Source: Alligator mississippiensis
Taxonomy: Eukaryota; Chordata; Crocodylia; Alligatoridae
Assembly (NCBI RefSeq): GCF_030867095.1
Contig: NC_081825.1
Span: forward strand, 45,250,501 to 45,314,500
DNA length: 64,000 nt
Reading direction: 5' to 3'
A program made the position numbers and the translations under genes. Shown in pieces: positions 10,576-23,215 of the stretch (its first letter is position 1; the number at the start of each line of letters is the position of its first letter). The notes below the pieces were generated by a model, which saw only the letters and a program-made list of their open reading frames with translations, was not told where the DNA came from and searched no databases.

Positions 10576-12114
10576 ATAGATAAAAAGGCCTATTTAACTG
10601 GAGATAGAGAGGGTGGTACTGGGTCAAAGAAGGGTATACCCCTCCCATTCCAAATTAGTTACCATATAATCTGTTAAAATAATATTTCTGTGGAAGAGTT
10701 GAGGAATTGACATATGGTTCTTATTATCATGCTAACAGACTCTGCAGACTATGAAAGCACATTGCAGTTACCATGTGAGAGAAAGCATATTATGACTGAA
10801 TATAAAAGCTGATAATTTTCTCTACCTCCCTCTGTTCTCCACTTTCTATGTACACCTGGTTCATTAAACATTAATATCCTATATTGAGAGGTTACCTAGC
10901 ATCTTTCCCATGACTAAACATGATCACTGAAATAATCTACATAAAATGTGTGGAGAAGAGGGGATTCTTAATGTTTTGGTGGGGTGCGGGTTGTGATTTC
11001 CCTGATTTATCAGACATTTTGGCTTTTGGTCTTTTATTTTGCTTTTTTCATACTGTTGTAATCATCAGTGTCTTATGTTGTTTAAATGCCAGGGCATTGC
11101 ATGATCCCTATGGTTAAGTGGGAAAAATGGTTGTACCATGCACCTTTTCCTCTTCCTTTTATTTTTTTTTCTTGCATTTTAAAGTGTTTTCCATTTCTTC
11201 CTTTTTCCTGTTTCCTTGACCTTAATTACTCTCTCCACCTTCTTTCCCTTCTTTTCTTTTCCCACCCCCCATCATAAAATACATACAAAGACAAACAATA
11301 AGCAACCCAAATAACAGTAAAATGAGGAGGAGGAAGAAATGTAATTAATAAATCAGTGACCTGCAATAACTAATATCACTTTGTTTTATTCTGTATCATT
11401 TTTTCTTATTATTTTTTGGTTTTGGTCATTATAAAGTATATTTTTTCTGTATCCCAGATTTGAAAAAAAAATATTTAGGAGGAAAAAACAAAAAACAAAG
11501 AATGCAATTAAACATAAAGAAACAAGTTTTATTTGCTATTAATATTTAGTATTAGTCATAGTAGTAGTAGTTTACTTACAGCTTTTGCTAATACAAGGGA
11601 GTAGAATTAACAGTAAAACTATATAATTACATAATTTGTGGTTCTCAGTAAAAGCATACAAAGAAAATATATATTCTGCTAATTTAAACAGAAGTCAAAT
11701 TGAACATAAAATATATGCGATTTAAAATGGATACAATGATGCAATATAAAATAGTAGAAAAATTAAAAACAAGGAACTCTATTTGATTTTGGTCCTTATT
11801 CTTTGTGCAAGTAGTGCAAAACCATCTGTCATGTATAAAACAGGATGTAAGTTGTTATAGAAGAGCCAAATTGTTTCTTCTTCCTTACCTCAGTTTTTAC
11901 ATCTTTCCACTAATGGAAAGATCCATTTTCCTCTTATTTCTTCAAACAATGAATAAGACCACAAATAGTAATTTAAGTCATCTATCTCATTCTTCCTGCA
12001 ATAACATGTCCTATCCAAACGTGGGGCCCGACTATGCTTTCCATAATGACTGCAAATCTCATTAGAGTGAATCACAGACTAATAAAGGTCTCTGATTGTT
12101 CATGGTTTTGAACT
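10576..12114. other. Anonymous AT-rich sequence
   Basis: No gene or repeat family recognised. Several T-rich and A-rich runs occur at 11160-11470. Confidence 0.5.
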
Positions 12115-12990
12115 TCAGCTATATATGTTTCTAGGTCAGTCCCACAACTGATGTAGTTTAGTGGGGCTCACAGTGGAGGCAGCATTCCCCTCTCTGCTCC
12201 TGCTGTGAGCCCTGTAGCTGATGTGGGCTGAGGGGCTTACAGTGGGGGCAGTGTCCAGGCATTGCCTCCACTGTGAGCCTTAATAGGTGCATGGCTTAAA
12301 GGGGTGGTCACATTCCCCAGAGCCTCCTCTGCAAGCCCCACAGCTGATGGTGTTGCCCCATCAACTGAGGGACTCCCAGACACAGGGATGCACCACCCAC
12401 TGACAACCCCACAGCTAACAAGTCTCACAGTCATGGCAGTACTGGCAGTTGTGAGCCTCAAAGCAGGGAGAACACTGCTTCCCTGGCAAGTATCATCAGT
12501 TGTAGGGTTCACGGTGGGGAGAGGTTGCGGAGCAGTGCCAGGAAAACTGCTCCTGCTGTGAGCCTTTTGAGGAGCAGGGCTCATAAAGGCTGCAGCAGGG
12601 AAAATGATGTCACCGCTGAGAGCTTCGTGAGGTGTGGGGCTCACAGCGATGGCAGAAGAGAAAATGAAGCTCATGGGCGTGGGGCAGCATTCTCCCCACT
12701 GCAAGCTGCACAAATAACAATGTTGCCACCACTGTGAGCCTTGTCAGCTGTGGGGCTGGCAGTGGGTGGTGCATCCCTGTGGCTGGGAGCTCCTCAGTTG
12801 ATGTTGCACAGGGGAGCACTTGCCTACTTGTTCAATTATTGGTCTGATTAGAACAAGCTACAAAGTTATTCCACAAAAAATGTGGAATAATTTTGTAGTT
12901 TATTGTTTCTTTTATTACACTATTAATTGGCTGAATGTCTCCCTGGCTCACAACTTAAGGTATAGTTAGCTGGCTAGGGGACCTAATTGT
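12115..12990 (+). mobile_element. Foldback family A, copy 1 (GC-rich palindromic core plus hairpin)
   Basis: The element has a GC-rich core (about 12140-12830) made of recurrent 'ggggctcacagtgg' and 'ctgtgagcc' motifs in both orientations. It includes two clear inverted arms of about 82 bp at 12359-12440 and 12722-12803. The core is followed by an AT-rich flank with an 18-bp-stem, 5-base-loop hairpin at 12858-12898. The same order and hairpin recur at 17940-18640, and in inverted order at 37195-37745, so this is a dispersed non-autonomous element. No transposase was found. The outer ends are approximate, and no target-site duplication was identified. Confidence 0.65.
12858..12898. repeat. Conserved hairpin of foldback family A
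   Basis: Left arm ctacaaagttattccaca (12858-12875), 5-base loop, right arm tgtggaataattttgtag (12881-12898). There is one mismatch, which would be a G-U pair in RNA. The same stem is found at 18489-18529. Confidence 0.9.
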
Positions 12991-13194
12991 CAGCATTTGT
13001 TTAGAGGAAAGTATAAATGTTACTTAACCATCCAAGTAAGGGCTTATTTTAAAGAGAAGAGGCTTTTAAAATATACCTCATAAAGTATCATGTATTGGTA
13101 CAAGATTTAATTTTAACCAGTAATTTATTGGATTAAATGAGTTCCTAAATAAGATAAAGTACTTACACTTAGCAGTCCCATTTTAGATTGCATA

Positions 13195-13640
13195 CATCCT
13201 CCATCCTCCAACTGTGGAGTTTGGTAGAGATAAAAACTGCCTTAAAATAGACTTTACTTTACCTCTATAGACACTTATTGTTTCCAGGGTTGCCCTTCTA
13301 CCAGTCTTATTGTAAACAGATAAAACTCAACCCAAAGCTTGTTTGGCTTTTATACTTACATTTTCAATATGTTTATGCAAGCTCAGATTTTTATTAAAAT
13401 AAATCCCAAGGTATTTCAGTGAAGACAACAACTCTAATTTATTTTTCTGGGGGAAAAAAAAATCTTCCTTTTGTCCCCCTAAAAAAACAAGGCCTTGGAT
13501 TTAACAGTGTTGATGTCCAATTTATTTGAGACACAATAACTTAAAAATCATCTAATATCCTTTGTAGGCCTATATGGGATTGTGATATTAATAGCACAAC
13601 ATCTGCATAAAGAAGGCCTGGCATCCTTGCCAAGACCATC
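13195..13640 (-). mobile_element. Degraded non-CR1 LINE, reverse transcriptase fragment
   Basis: On the minus strand the sequence reads LYADVVLLI with GLQRILDDF following (RT motif C region, with one aspartate of the usual ADD missing). It then reads KYLGIYFNKNLSLHKHIENV and KAKQALG, the thumb-like segment after the catalytic centre in jockey-like non-LTR elements. Frames are broken by stops and shifts. The motif spacing differs from CR1 copies in this window, so it is a different LINE. Exact clade is uncertain. Confidence 0.6.
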
Positions 13641-13765
13641 CTTCAGGGTATCGTGGAAGAAGAAGAAGACCTAGACAAGCTGGACCACCAGCTTCAAAGA
13701 CCGGAGAGACTTACAACTAACTGATTGCACAAGGTTTACAAGACTGGGAAACATGGAGAAAAGTT
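13622..13765 (+). mobile_element. Possible RTE-like LINE C-terminal remnant
   Basis: Plus-strand reading begins AKTILQGIVE and continues with an arginine-rich run after a frame shift, then a late DWETWRKV-like segment. This resembles the C-terminal end of endonuclease/RT polyproteins of RTE-like LINEs as remembered. It lies against, and slightly overlaps, the opposite-strand LINE fragment. Support is short and frameshifted. Confidence 0.35.
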
Positions 13766-13789
13766 ATTGCTGTTAGGGGCCAAAATCAA

Positions 13790-15814
13790 TTTAACTTTTA
13801 ATCCAATGTTAGTAACCCCACAAACAATGGGCAGGGAAGAGCTGGAGAGTGAACCCGACCTCTGGCATCTGTCAGCCAAATACCTGGACCCTTCCTAAAT
13901 GAGGGACTACATGCGCAATTTAAGAATAAACAAATTAAATAGTTTATTTAATATATAAAAAACAGTTACTATAAAATATCAACACTTTATCCTAACAGAA
14001 CACTATATTCAATATATATATACACAAGTGAATTATCTCCTATTTACAACATTATATAACACATGGTACGTACAGATATAAAACACAGGGAAGAAGGGAT
14101 GATATTTACCTATAGGGACTGCAGGGTCATGCTACTGTGGAAAGGTAGGGACAGATAAACCAGGACAACCCGTACACAGTTGCCTTTCTCTGTAGTATGC
14201 ATCTGAGCTACTAGTGTTATTGATTTATCCTGTAACAGTGGTGGGAGACTTCTGTTTCAGGTAACTATCCTTTCATTTCTCTGGCTCACAGGCTCCACCT
14301 CTCAGGCCTGAATCCACTCGAATCAACCTCCCAAGCACTGTCTCAAACAGAAATACACTTGATCTACCCACTTCCAGGCTTAGACAACCACCTTTCAAGC
14401 ACACCAATGGAGCCACCTCACAGACACACTCCAGTCGAATGCTCACTCTGACAGGAAAATTCCTTTTATACTCCCTTTCCACACCACACTGTCATTTGCA
14501 CAAGGTACTCATACAGGTAACTTAACACGTGGCACCCAGGTAGTTTCCACATATCACACTAGATTTCTTCATATGGTATCTTCACTTTGCCGCATGGCCC
14601 TCTACTCTCCTGTACCTGCCAGCTGCAGCATCATCTAAAGTTCAACTAGGTCTTCAGCCTTACATCAAAGGTGCCCAAATGCTTGGTGCATCCTCAGGAC
14701 TGACTGACTGACAGCTGCATAAAGCAGATGAAGACAGAAACATTCAGTATTGTGAATGCATGGAACTGGTTCCCTGTTAACACATTTTAGATCACTGAGA
14801 AATAAAAAAGTAGCAGAGAAAGCAGGTATCCTTGTTGTATTCCTGTGTTAGCACAAAAATTGAACAGGGTACCACCACTCCCATAATGCACCATAGACAC
14901 AGTATTTCAATAACAAGGAATGATTCATTTATCATTATTTAATCCAGGTTACCTTTTTTGAAAATATATAGGTTTGGTACCATCAGCTGTTACTGCAGTT
15001 TTGCATCTTATTGGTATCTTGATCTTTTGGATAGGTAAATGTCACCTATATGCCTTGTGTTATATTATACTGGCACATTAATCAAAATAGCTTCTGAACA
15101 TAAGTTCAGTTTAAATGTGTACTTTACTCAGCTAGACCTTTTGATCCAGTATCTTCAGGAATATCAGCTTATAACTAAAAAGAATGGCCCTGAAGGCATT
15201 CCTGTAGAAAAATCAAGCTAGTGTTGACCATGGTTCCAATAGGATGTGCTGAAGGAGCAGATAACAGTGCATCTAAAATTTTCTGTCCTCTAAGGATTTC
15301 CGTTTTTCACCTACTGGGACCTTTTCTATTACATTTTTGGCTTGATACCAGTTATCAAAATAAATTTCATCAACTTTAACCCTAAAATTTGATGAGAAAT
15401 AGCATTGGCATTTAACACACTTTAATACTGCATTTATCTCATATCCTGATTCTGGAAACTTGCATATTTGAATATTCAAATCATACACTGGTGAATTAAT
15501 AACTTATTTATGATTTAATATATGTAATTACCATCTTGCAAGCACAAATCATTTAATTCTAGAGGAAAAATAATTGTACAGATAATTGCCTAGAAATAAG
15601 TATTGCTTTAAGAGTTGTGGTGCTCTCAGAGAGTTGAAAGACATATTCATATTTCCCTCGTAGCTTTACAAATCTTTAAAATGAAAGATAATGGAAGCAG
15701 TCTGAACCCTTGATTATTCATTTGCTGACAAAATACATAGAGAAAGCTCTAACTGTCTGCAGGTGAAAAAAAAAACAAACCCAAAACCTTCCAATTACTC
15801 AGTCATTTGATGAG
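13790..15814. other. Anonymous sequence
   Basis: No gene recognised. The 13790-14640 part is less AT-rich and looks repeat-like, but no termini or coding motifs could be fixed. Confidence 0.4.
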
Positions 15815-15905
15815 TGTTCATAGGAATAGAAGACTAAAAGGCACTCTCTGGGTCATTGAGTCCTGTCCCTTGCTATCACAGTCAATCACATCAAATAATC
15901 ATCTT
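15815..15905 (-). mobile_element. CR1-like 3' end remnant
   Basis: Minus-strand CR1-type 3' UTR signature. On the plus strand it reads 'aggaatagaagactaaaagg' then 'gtcattgagtcctgtccctt', the order seen in other CR1 tails here. About 90 bp is recognisable, with high divergence. Confidence 0.5.
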
Positions 15906-17939
15906 CATTAACTTATCAGGTTGCATTTTAAATTTTCAACTTTCATCTTAAATAATTCAACTTTGCTTTGCTTGTATCTAACTAGGATGCTAGTCAATGC
16001 AATGTCTGTCATCTCTCTCATTAGTATCTCCAATTGCAATTTACTTTGTGTAAGATGCCATATGTTTTATAAATCTTTGTTAGCCTTAACATTTCAGCCT
16101 CCGGTGCATTCTAATAATGCAGACTGAAGTAACTATGCAGGATTGCATGTACTTGATTAGTACAAGCAATCATATGAAAGGGTTACATTAAAAAATAACT
16201 GCTGATAAAGGCTGAAGGTAGTGGTTGCATTTTGTTTAGTATGATTAATTCCATTCCTCCTAGAAAAAAGATAAATCCCAATGACTAGCTTTGGAGGTAG
16301 TGGTTGTATTTGTTTTAATCTCCCTTTTCCTATATATCTTCCTGGGTGCAAACATGAAATATTTGATGTTCAATAAGTGCCCATGCAGCAATTTTAAGAC
16401 AAGCCTCTTGATATTTTATGTGTGTAATGATGTACTTGGCTCTTCAGTAATTCCATTATCCCTGCTTGATAAAATGTTTGAAGTTTCCAATAGTTGGTGT
16501 CATTATGTTGTTTTGTTGTTCACAGAGAATGGTGACCTTGACCATTGCTTTTCTTTGTGCATTTTCCATAAAAAGCTTCATGGGTTTCTGAATACTTTAA
16601 CAATAGTGATATCTTCTGAAATGGCTCTAACATTGACATTAGTCATTCTGAGGAGTCTTAGCTGTTAACCTACTTTGTTTATACACCGGACATCAAGAGC
16701 TGAAATTTACCAGTTGACACTGCCTTTACTTGGAGTTGCCACCATGTGTTTATAGAAAATCTCATCACATTATTTTAGAATAACATTTCTACAACAATTA
16801 GTTATAATTGCTCACCTTTTCCTATTAAACTTATATTTGTATAGTTTTTCTTGTACCAACATTAAATGTTTTTTTCTATATCCCTTTTTACTGCATAAAG
16901 TCTGATTTATTCATTTCTCAAACCAAGAAAATTAAAATGTTGTCTAAGAAAGTTGTCTAAATAAGCAATTAAGTATTAATTGCAAGGTTAACACTTGCTT
17001 AAATGAATGAAGGAGGTTTAAACTTTTTACTTATGAGCAATACGCCAAGCTTAGTAGTAGCTTTTCTATACCTAACTTTTACTAGTCTAGTACACCTTTC
17101 AAACAAAATTTACTCCAGCATATTTCAGCATTACTAAAATTCTTCAGGGAACATTGAAGCATTCAATTCCCTAAAGAGATCAGCATTCAGTAGTTCAAGT
17201 CCAAGTACCGACACTCAACTGGCTCTCTGAAGTTTTCCATTCATCAGTCAACTCACGTTTCAGAACTCTAATCTCAAAGTTAACCCAACAGTACTCTTGG
17301 GAGCTGGCAAAGAATTGTTGAATCACATAAATAAGAAAAGGAGAAACTTTTAGATGTATGTCTTAAAGCCCATATTCTTTCCTGTGGGAACACCTGAAGA
17401 AATGAATGCAATACATTCCTACTGTATTGGGCCCTTCCCCCATCTGTAGTCCTCACCTTCATCCTCGTGTTCTTTTCCCAGAACAATTCTGTCTGCAGTA
17501 CTAATACTCAGGTTCTGCCATGAGGAAGTGCTGAGAGTTGTATGCAGAGATGGATGCAGAAAGGAGTTCCATAATTTCTTCTAACTCCTCAGCAGGGGCA
17601 GTGAGGAGATCCCCTATGGTTTTCTTGCCTCTGCATTGCATCATTTGAAGCTAGAAGAAGTGAAGGTAGACATTTAGATGGAATAGGCATTAGATCAGGA
17701 TTTGGATAAGAGATGGACCCAGGGCATAAAAGCTTATACCAACCATGATACATGGTTACAAAAATGTAATGTGTCTAAGTGAAAATGATTTAATCCCCTC
17801 TCTCTCTCTTTTAGATTAATTTAGAATTTAAGAAAGCTGATGGTCTATTGACCTCAATAGAAGGTAGACAGTATACCTACCTAAAAGCAGTGTAACCCTC
17901 AATAAAATGCAAGGAACAGAGGATATAAAAGTTAAGTTG
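15906..17939. other. Anonymous AT-rich sequence
   Basis: No gene, RNA or repeat family recognised. The open frame at 16291-16668 has composition typical of random T-rich DNA. Confidence 0.5.
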
Positions 17940-18640
17940 TTCTGTGGAAAAATCTTGGAGGCAGGATTGTGTGGAGCACACATTAGATCCTATCATACCT
18001 TATTATCAGTGTAGGGAGCCCCCAGTTCCAGGCCTCCCCTGCATTGGCAAGAAGCAGACTCCCTTGGCTGGGACCCTGGGTCAGCTGATGGGGCTTCCAA
18101 CTGTGGAGGCAAATCATGTGCTCCCATGGCTCTGACACCCATCAGCTGGCCTGGGCTCCCAGCTGCAGGGGTGCTCCAGGGGTCCCCATGGCAGGAAAAT
18201 TTCAGCTGCTGCAATTTCCCAGCCCTGGAGTGGGAGGAAGGGATCCACATACCCCTGCAGGTAGGAAACAGCAGCTTCTTCCAGGTGTGGGGGTGTATGG
18301 GGTGTACCAAGGCTGGCAGACCACAGAAGCTATGGTCTCCCAACCATGAGGGTGTTTGGGGCCAGCTGCAGCTGACAGCCCTGTCAGCTGGGATTTCCCA
18401 GGCTTGGGGATGCCCGAGGGGTCCTACAGCTAGAAGTTCCTATCATACCCCCGGCCAACTGTTCAATTAATGATGTGATAGGAAGCAGCTACAAAGTTAT
18501 TACACATATTTTGTGGAATAACTTTGTAGTTTATTCCTCTTTTTATCACTCCATTAAATGATTGAATGTGTGGCTCAGTGATCACTTAAGGCGTGATTGA
18601 CTGGTTAATCATGCTTTAAGTATAATATATACATGGGGCC
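17940..18640 (+). mobile_element. Foldback family A, copy 2
   Basis: GC-rich core (about 18010-18445) with short-range inverted motifs such as gtcagctgatgggg and cccatcagctggcc. It is followed by 'actgttcaattaatgatg', then the family hairpin at 18489-18529, then an AT-rich end containing 'cacttaaggcgtgattg'. Flank and hairpin align with copy 1 at 12830-12960. No coding sequence. End points are approximate. Confidence 0.65.
18489..18529. repeat. Conserved hairpin of foldback family A (copy 2)
   Basis: Left arm ctacaaagttattacaca (18489-18506), loop of 5, right arm tgtggaataactttgtag (18512-18529), with one mismatch. Stem length and loop length are the same as in copy 1, and the left arms differ at one base. 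Confidence 0.9.
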
Positions 18641-21600
18641 TTAATCTCAGAGGAAGAAAAATATATCCATCCAGACATACAACATTTTAGATTTTAAAAC
18701 TGATAAATGACTTTTGAATTACGATCAGTACTGTGGCTTGCCACTGATTCAAATTTATCAAGCTTTCTTCATCTAGAGAAAGTACAAGAGACTATGAAAT
18801 AATGACAAGTAGAGAAAAATTGATGGAAAAATGTAATAATGGAGGAATTTGTTGCTGTACAGTTCAAGTAAGTTATTTTTTTTGCTTTTGAACAGAAATT
18901 CACATTTTTTGGATCAGTTATAGTTTTCTAATAATATAGTCAATATTTACAATGTCAGTGTATGTAAACATTATAGTCTATTTTTAATAATGTTATAAAA
19001 AAATATGGCCCAAAGAACAGATGCATTATATTAAAGGAATAAGATATTTTTCTACCTTAAATAAGCAAAGGTATCTTTGTGATAGGATAAAGAGCTCTGA
19101 AATACTGGAACCGATTTTGAAGCAGCAAGAATCAGATTTGAAAGGTAAAGTAGTCATCATAAAATGTCTACTGTACTTAAAGGATTCATAAAAGATCCAC
19201 ATGAAACACAGATAATATAGCTCTAACACATTATAGAAACCACAAAAAATGCCCTCTTCTTCTGCCATGTTTACTGTTTACTTGCAGAATTCTGGAAGTC
19301 ACCCAACTCGGAATGTCTTAGAAACAATCAGACAACACTAAACACACTTCAGGGATGGAAAGTTCTAAAGGAAAAGACAGCAGAGTATTATTAGCATACA
19401 TGTGGAAAGTCATATTTTGCTTGTGAATCAAGTCCCCAGTTTATACTGGCAGCATGCAGATTAGGAAAAATAATGTCTCAACAGAGGCACCCTTGGGTAT
19501 GTAATACCTAAGCTAAGTTTGTGGAAATCTGTAGTAAACTGTAGGAATTAGCCATGCTCTAAAACATGAGCCATAAAGAGTAAAAAGAGAAAAAAAGATT
19601 CTACTTAACCTATTAGAATCCTATAAAGCACATTGCTGAGGGTAGTGATAATAACTAAATAAACTAGCTAAGCAAAGGAATCTGAATTTCAATTAATTAA
19701 TACATTCATTATGATCTGAAATGATTCAGTATTCATACTGTATATCACATGACAGCCAGAAAAGCAAATCCTGGCAAAGGTGTCCCTAGTTCAGGAAACA
19801 ATTTTCTTAAATCTTTTGGAGAGACTAGGAAATATATTATTATAATTATATTACAATATCATTCAACGTCACAGTCAGGAGGGGGGACTCATTTTGAGTT
19901 AGGCACTGTATGGGACACAGACCTATAATTCTATGTTACTGCTTACATCAAAGTATCCATGGAAAACTCCACTGGCTACAGACAATGGTTCAGGGTTCTA
20001 GAAAAAAATATACTCTTCTTAAAGAGGAACTTAAAGTCTAAGAAGTTAAATAACTCAAAAAGATAAGGGAAAAGAAGGGAAGGGTGGAGAAAATAATCTG
20101 CACAAGTGTATGCGAATATTACACAGAAAAAAAAACTAAATTAAAAGGTATCAAAGAGATATCTTATAAAAGTTGAGAGAGCTACCAAGTCAAGCACTCA
20201 GTACTTAGGAAATGCTAGAATTAAGGTTGCCTTAGTCTTGCAATATCTGACAGCAGCAATTTCAGTGAAAGTCCTGACCAGATTCAAAACCTGGAGGTAG
20301 GTCCTGTAAAGATGGAATCTCTGGAGAATTTAGTTTTCAAATTATTAAAATGACTGTACTGATAATGTGTAAACTGAGATATTTAGAAGTTTGTAGTCTG
20401 GCCATATTTCTACCATTTTTTTAACAGAGATGACCAAAGTCATATTATTGGTACAAAGGCCACTTTATGTCAAATTCAAAGTCTATATTCTAAAGCACAT
20501 TAGTTGCAACAAATTGGGTTTTTTTGGTGTGAGGGAGGTTGTTGTTGTTTTTGCACTGGCATGGACATGGCAATCCAATATTTACACACACAGGCACAAG
20601 CACATTTTCATATCATTTGCTCTTAGAATTGAGTAAATTGCTTTTGTCTGAGACGGACACTAAAAATGTACATTTTCAGCTAACATGGTTATAATAGGGC
20701 AAACAAAATTGCCTTAATAAAGTATTTAAGGAAGAATCATACACTGTTAGACTCGGCTACCAGCTCCAAAAGCTATAATACATATGGAGAGAGAGACAGA
20801 GGCAGAGAGAAGGGGCTACAGATGCGTGTGTGTGTGCGCACGCGCATGTACACACAACATCTATATATAGATGTGTATATATAACATAGATGTGTGTGTA
20901 TGTCTGTGTGTGTATGTAGTTATTTATGTGAGGATATACACCTGCATCTATCTATATACTATATATTATGCTCAAACAAACCACCACATAGTGGCTAGCA
21001 GCTTATACATAACATAGCAAAAGTGGGGCTTAAGAAAGATTATAAAGGAGAAAGAGAGTAAAGGAACAACGTTTGATATACATTTTATTGCACACATTTT
21101 TTGAAATGCATTATATTAATCTATAGTGTAATGGGTCCCTTGTGATGTACTCTTAATTTGCTAGCTTTTGTAATTTTATGCCATGATCTCAACTTTCCCT
21201 AGAAATCAATTTGCATGGTTAGATGAATGCTGAGTAATCTCAGAATTTAAAAACCATTTCTCCTGTTTAAAATTATATATCCACTTGAGTCAATGAATTA
21301 TATTTACATCATCTCAATCTATTTTTCAATAACCATAAATCTAGCAACGAAAAGAATCAAGGGTCGAATCCTGCAATATATAGAACATGGATTTTTAATG
21401 CAATTCAATAGCAATGTTATACATGGGCTGTTTGTTAAATTGATTTGCAAAAGTACAAAATACTTTATGATGACATTTTTGGCTCAAATGGGCAATGTCA
21501 ACTTAAACTAGGTGACCAGACCCTCAAGTGATAAACATCTGCAGTGCTCCATACGCTTTCTACATATATTGGCCCATATTGAGCATCTTCTCCAAGTTTT

Positions 21601-21769
21601 TCAAGCGTTAGATATAATTTGATTGTAATGACTTGCTTTTTCTGCCTGCAGAATTCATCTTGACTGCAACTTGGAACCATTTCAGAAATTTTGAAAAAAA
21701 TATATAATCATCACCTTCACTATCAGTATTATCAAAAGTATTGCAGTAAGTCTTAGAACTATCCTGGGC
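18641..21769. other. Anonymous AT-rich sequence
   Basis: No gene or repeat family recognised apart from the alternating purine-pyrimidine tract near 20.8 kb, listed separately. Confidence 0.5.
20823..20856. repeat. 34-bp alternating purine-pyrimidine tract
   Basis: A strict alternation of purine and pyrimidine through TG, CG, CA and TA steps, including 'tgcgcacgcgca'. It is followed by a small palindrome catctatatatagatg and more TG/TA alternation to about 20960. This composition favours Z-DNA under negative supercoiling. Confidence 0.85.
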
Positions 21770-21905
21770 TGGAGTTCCATGGACTGGGACCCAATCCACA
21801 AAATAAAATAGTCCCTACCCCTAAATGCTTACAGTCTAAGTATAAGGTAAGAGACAGTAACAGATACAGACAGGCAGATGGTGAGTGCAGGGAAACATGA
21901 CAATG
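21770..21905 (+). repeat. Ancient amniote interspersed repeat remnant
   Basis: Contains 'tagtccctacccctaaatgc' followed by 'ttacagtctaagtataagg' and 'agatacagacaggcagatgg', a phrase order recalled from widely dispersed repeats in turtles and other amniotes. Family not named with certainty; an L2- or MIR-like tail is possible. Confidence 0.4.
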
Positions 21906-22504
21906 ATAAATTACATATATGAAAGTCATAAATCTATATTAAATAACAAATGGCATAAATGTATATGATGTGTTCAGGAATTTAGGGCATTTGTAGAGGA
22001 CACATTTTATATGGTAGATTTAGTAGGGACAGTTCTTTCAGTCTAAGTAAAATAATAATGCAATATTTACACTGAGATTGAATTCATAGGAAAACTAAGG
22101 AAATATGTAATGTGTATGTGTGTGTGTGTATGTATGCATGTATATAACAATTTATCCTAAAAGCTTATATTGCCTTAGGCAATGCCAGTGGGGGGGGGGG
22201 GGGGTACAGTGGAAAGTAACTCTTTAAAAAAGTTGTCAAGCTTAAGAGGCTGAAAACTTTGTTGTAGGCATGAAAGGTCTGAGGGCAGCTTTCAGCTGTT
22301 TATTGTATATTACAGATAAAGCTGGAATATTTTTTTATGCTTTCTACAAGAACAATACATTCCATAATTTTTTTGTCTTGTAACACTACTCAGCACCTGC
22401 TCAGCACCATACTTGATTTCAAAATGCTGAACAATATTAACTGGGGATCAGTCACAGTGATGGTGCTTACAAATTTGGTGGCATAAAGTGCTTTACAAAG
22501 CACC
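21906..22504. other. Anonymous AT-rich sequence with G15 run
   Basis: No gene recognised. A TG-rich stretch lies at 22100-22145, and a G15 homopolymer lies at 22190-22204. Confidence 0.5.
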
Positions 22505-23215
22505 ATGAGTTAGAATGACTGCTGAGTGCATGGAGGGGGGGGGGCGGGGATGGCTCAGAGCCTGCCTGCACTGGCTCAGGCCAGCAGGTAGAGGCTGCTG
22601 GACTGTGCTTTACCCAGCCCTGCACCCGCACCAGATGGCAACTGTCAGCACCCCTGCCAAGCAGCTCCCCAACTATTTCTGATGGGGTTTTTGGGAGAGC
22701 TAGGCCCAGAGCTCTCCCCAAGAGGGGGAAGAGGGTGGGGGCTTTGTTCCCCACACCAGACACATTCCAGCTCTGTGTGTAGCAGTGTCTGCCACTGTCA
22801 AGATGCTCTTTTGGGGGGTGGGGGAGAAGGGAGCTCCCTACCCTGCCATGCAGACCTGGCCTGGCTCCCCCAAGACCCCAGCAGGGGAAGCTTGGAGAGT
22901 TATTTTTAGCAGGGTGGGCTCCCTTCCCTCATTCCTGTTCCCCATGTGAGAGTCTTGACAGCAGCAGAGGCTGCCATGCAGGCCTAGCCTGACTTCCCCT
23001 AGGACCCCAACAGGGGTAGCTAGGGGAAGGCATGCATGGGGGGGGGGGGGGCTTTTTCCCCCTCCCCAGGACTGCATAGGGAAGAGATAGTGGTTTTCTG
23101 TTTCCTCTCTGTGGCAGCCTTGGGGGTAAGCCTGAGCCAGTGTTTGCCCACATGAGCACCAGCCCTGTCCTGCAAAGCAGTATGGGATGTGAGTAGAATC
23201 ACCTGAAGTTAACCC
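22505..23215. repeat. GC-rich repeat block with direct duplication
   Basis: A sharply GC-rich block inside AT-rich DNA. A module containing 'gccatgcag', a cctg-rich stretch and 'accccagcaggggaagctt' (from 22845) recurs in diverged form from 22973, a 128-bp period. G homopolymers lie at about 22540 and at 23038-23051. Inverted motifs cactggctcaggc (22568) and gcctgagccagtg (about 23128) near the ends suggest another foldback core, less clear than the one at 24.3 kb. No credible coding. Confidence 0.5.

Noticed and set aside
12237..12819. Open frames of up to 158 codons in the GC core
   Set aside because: They mirror each other across inverted arms, as expected for palindromic DNA, with low-complexity composition.
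12858..12898. Helitron 3' hairpin
   Set aside because: The stem is longer than usual for Helitrons, and no TC 5' start or CTRR end was found at either copy.
13770..14000. LTR beginning TGTTAGGGG with CCTAACA end
   Set aside because: The inverted ends are short and the flanks (attgc and gaaca) do not match; likely chance.
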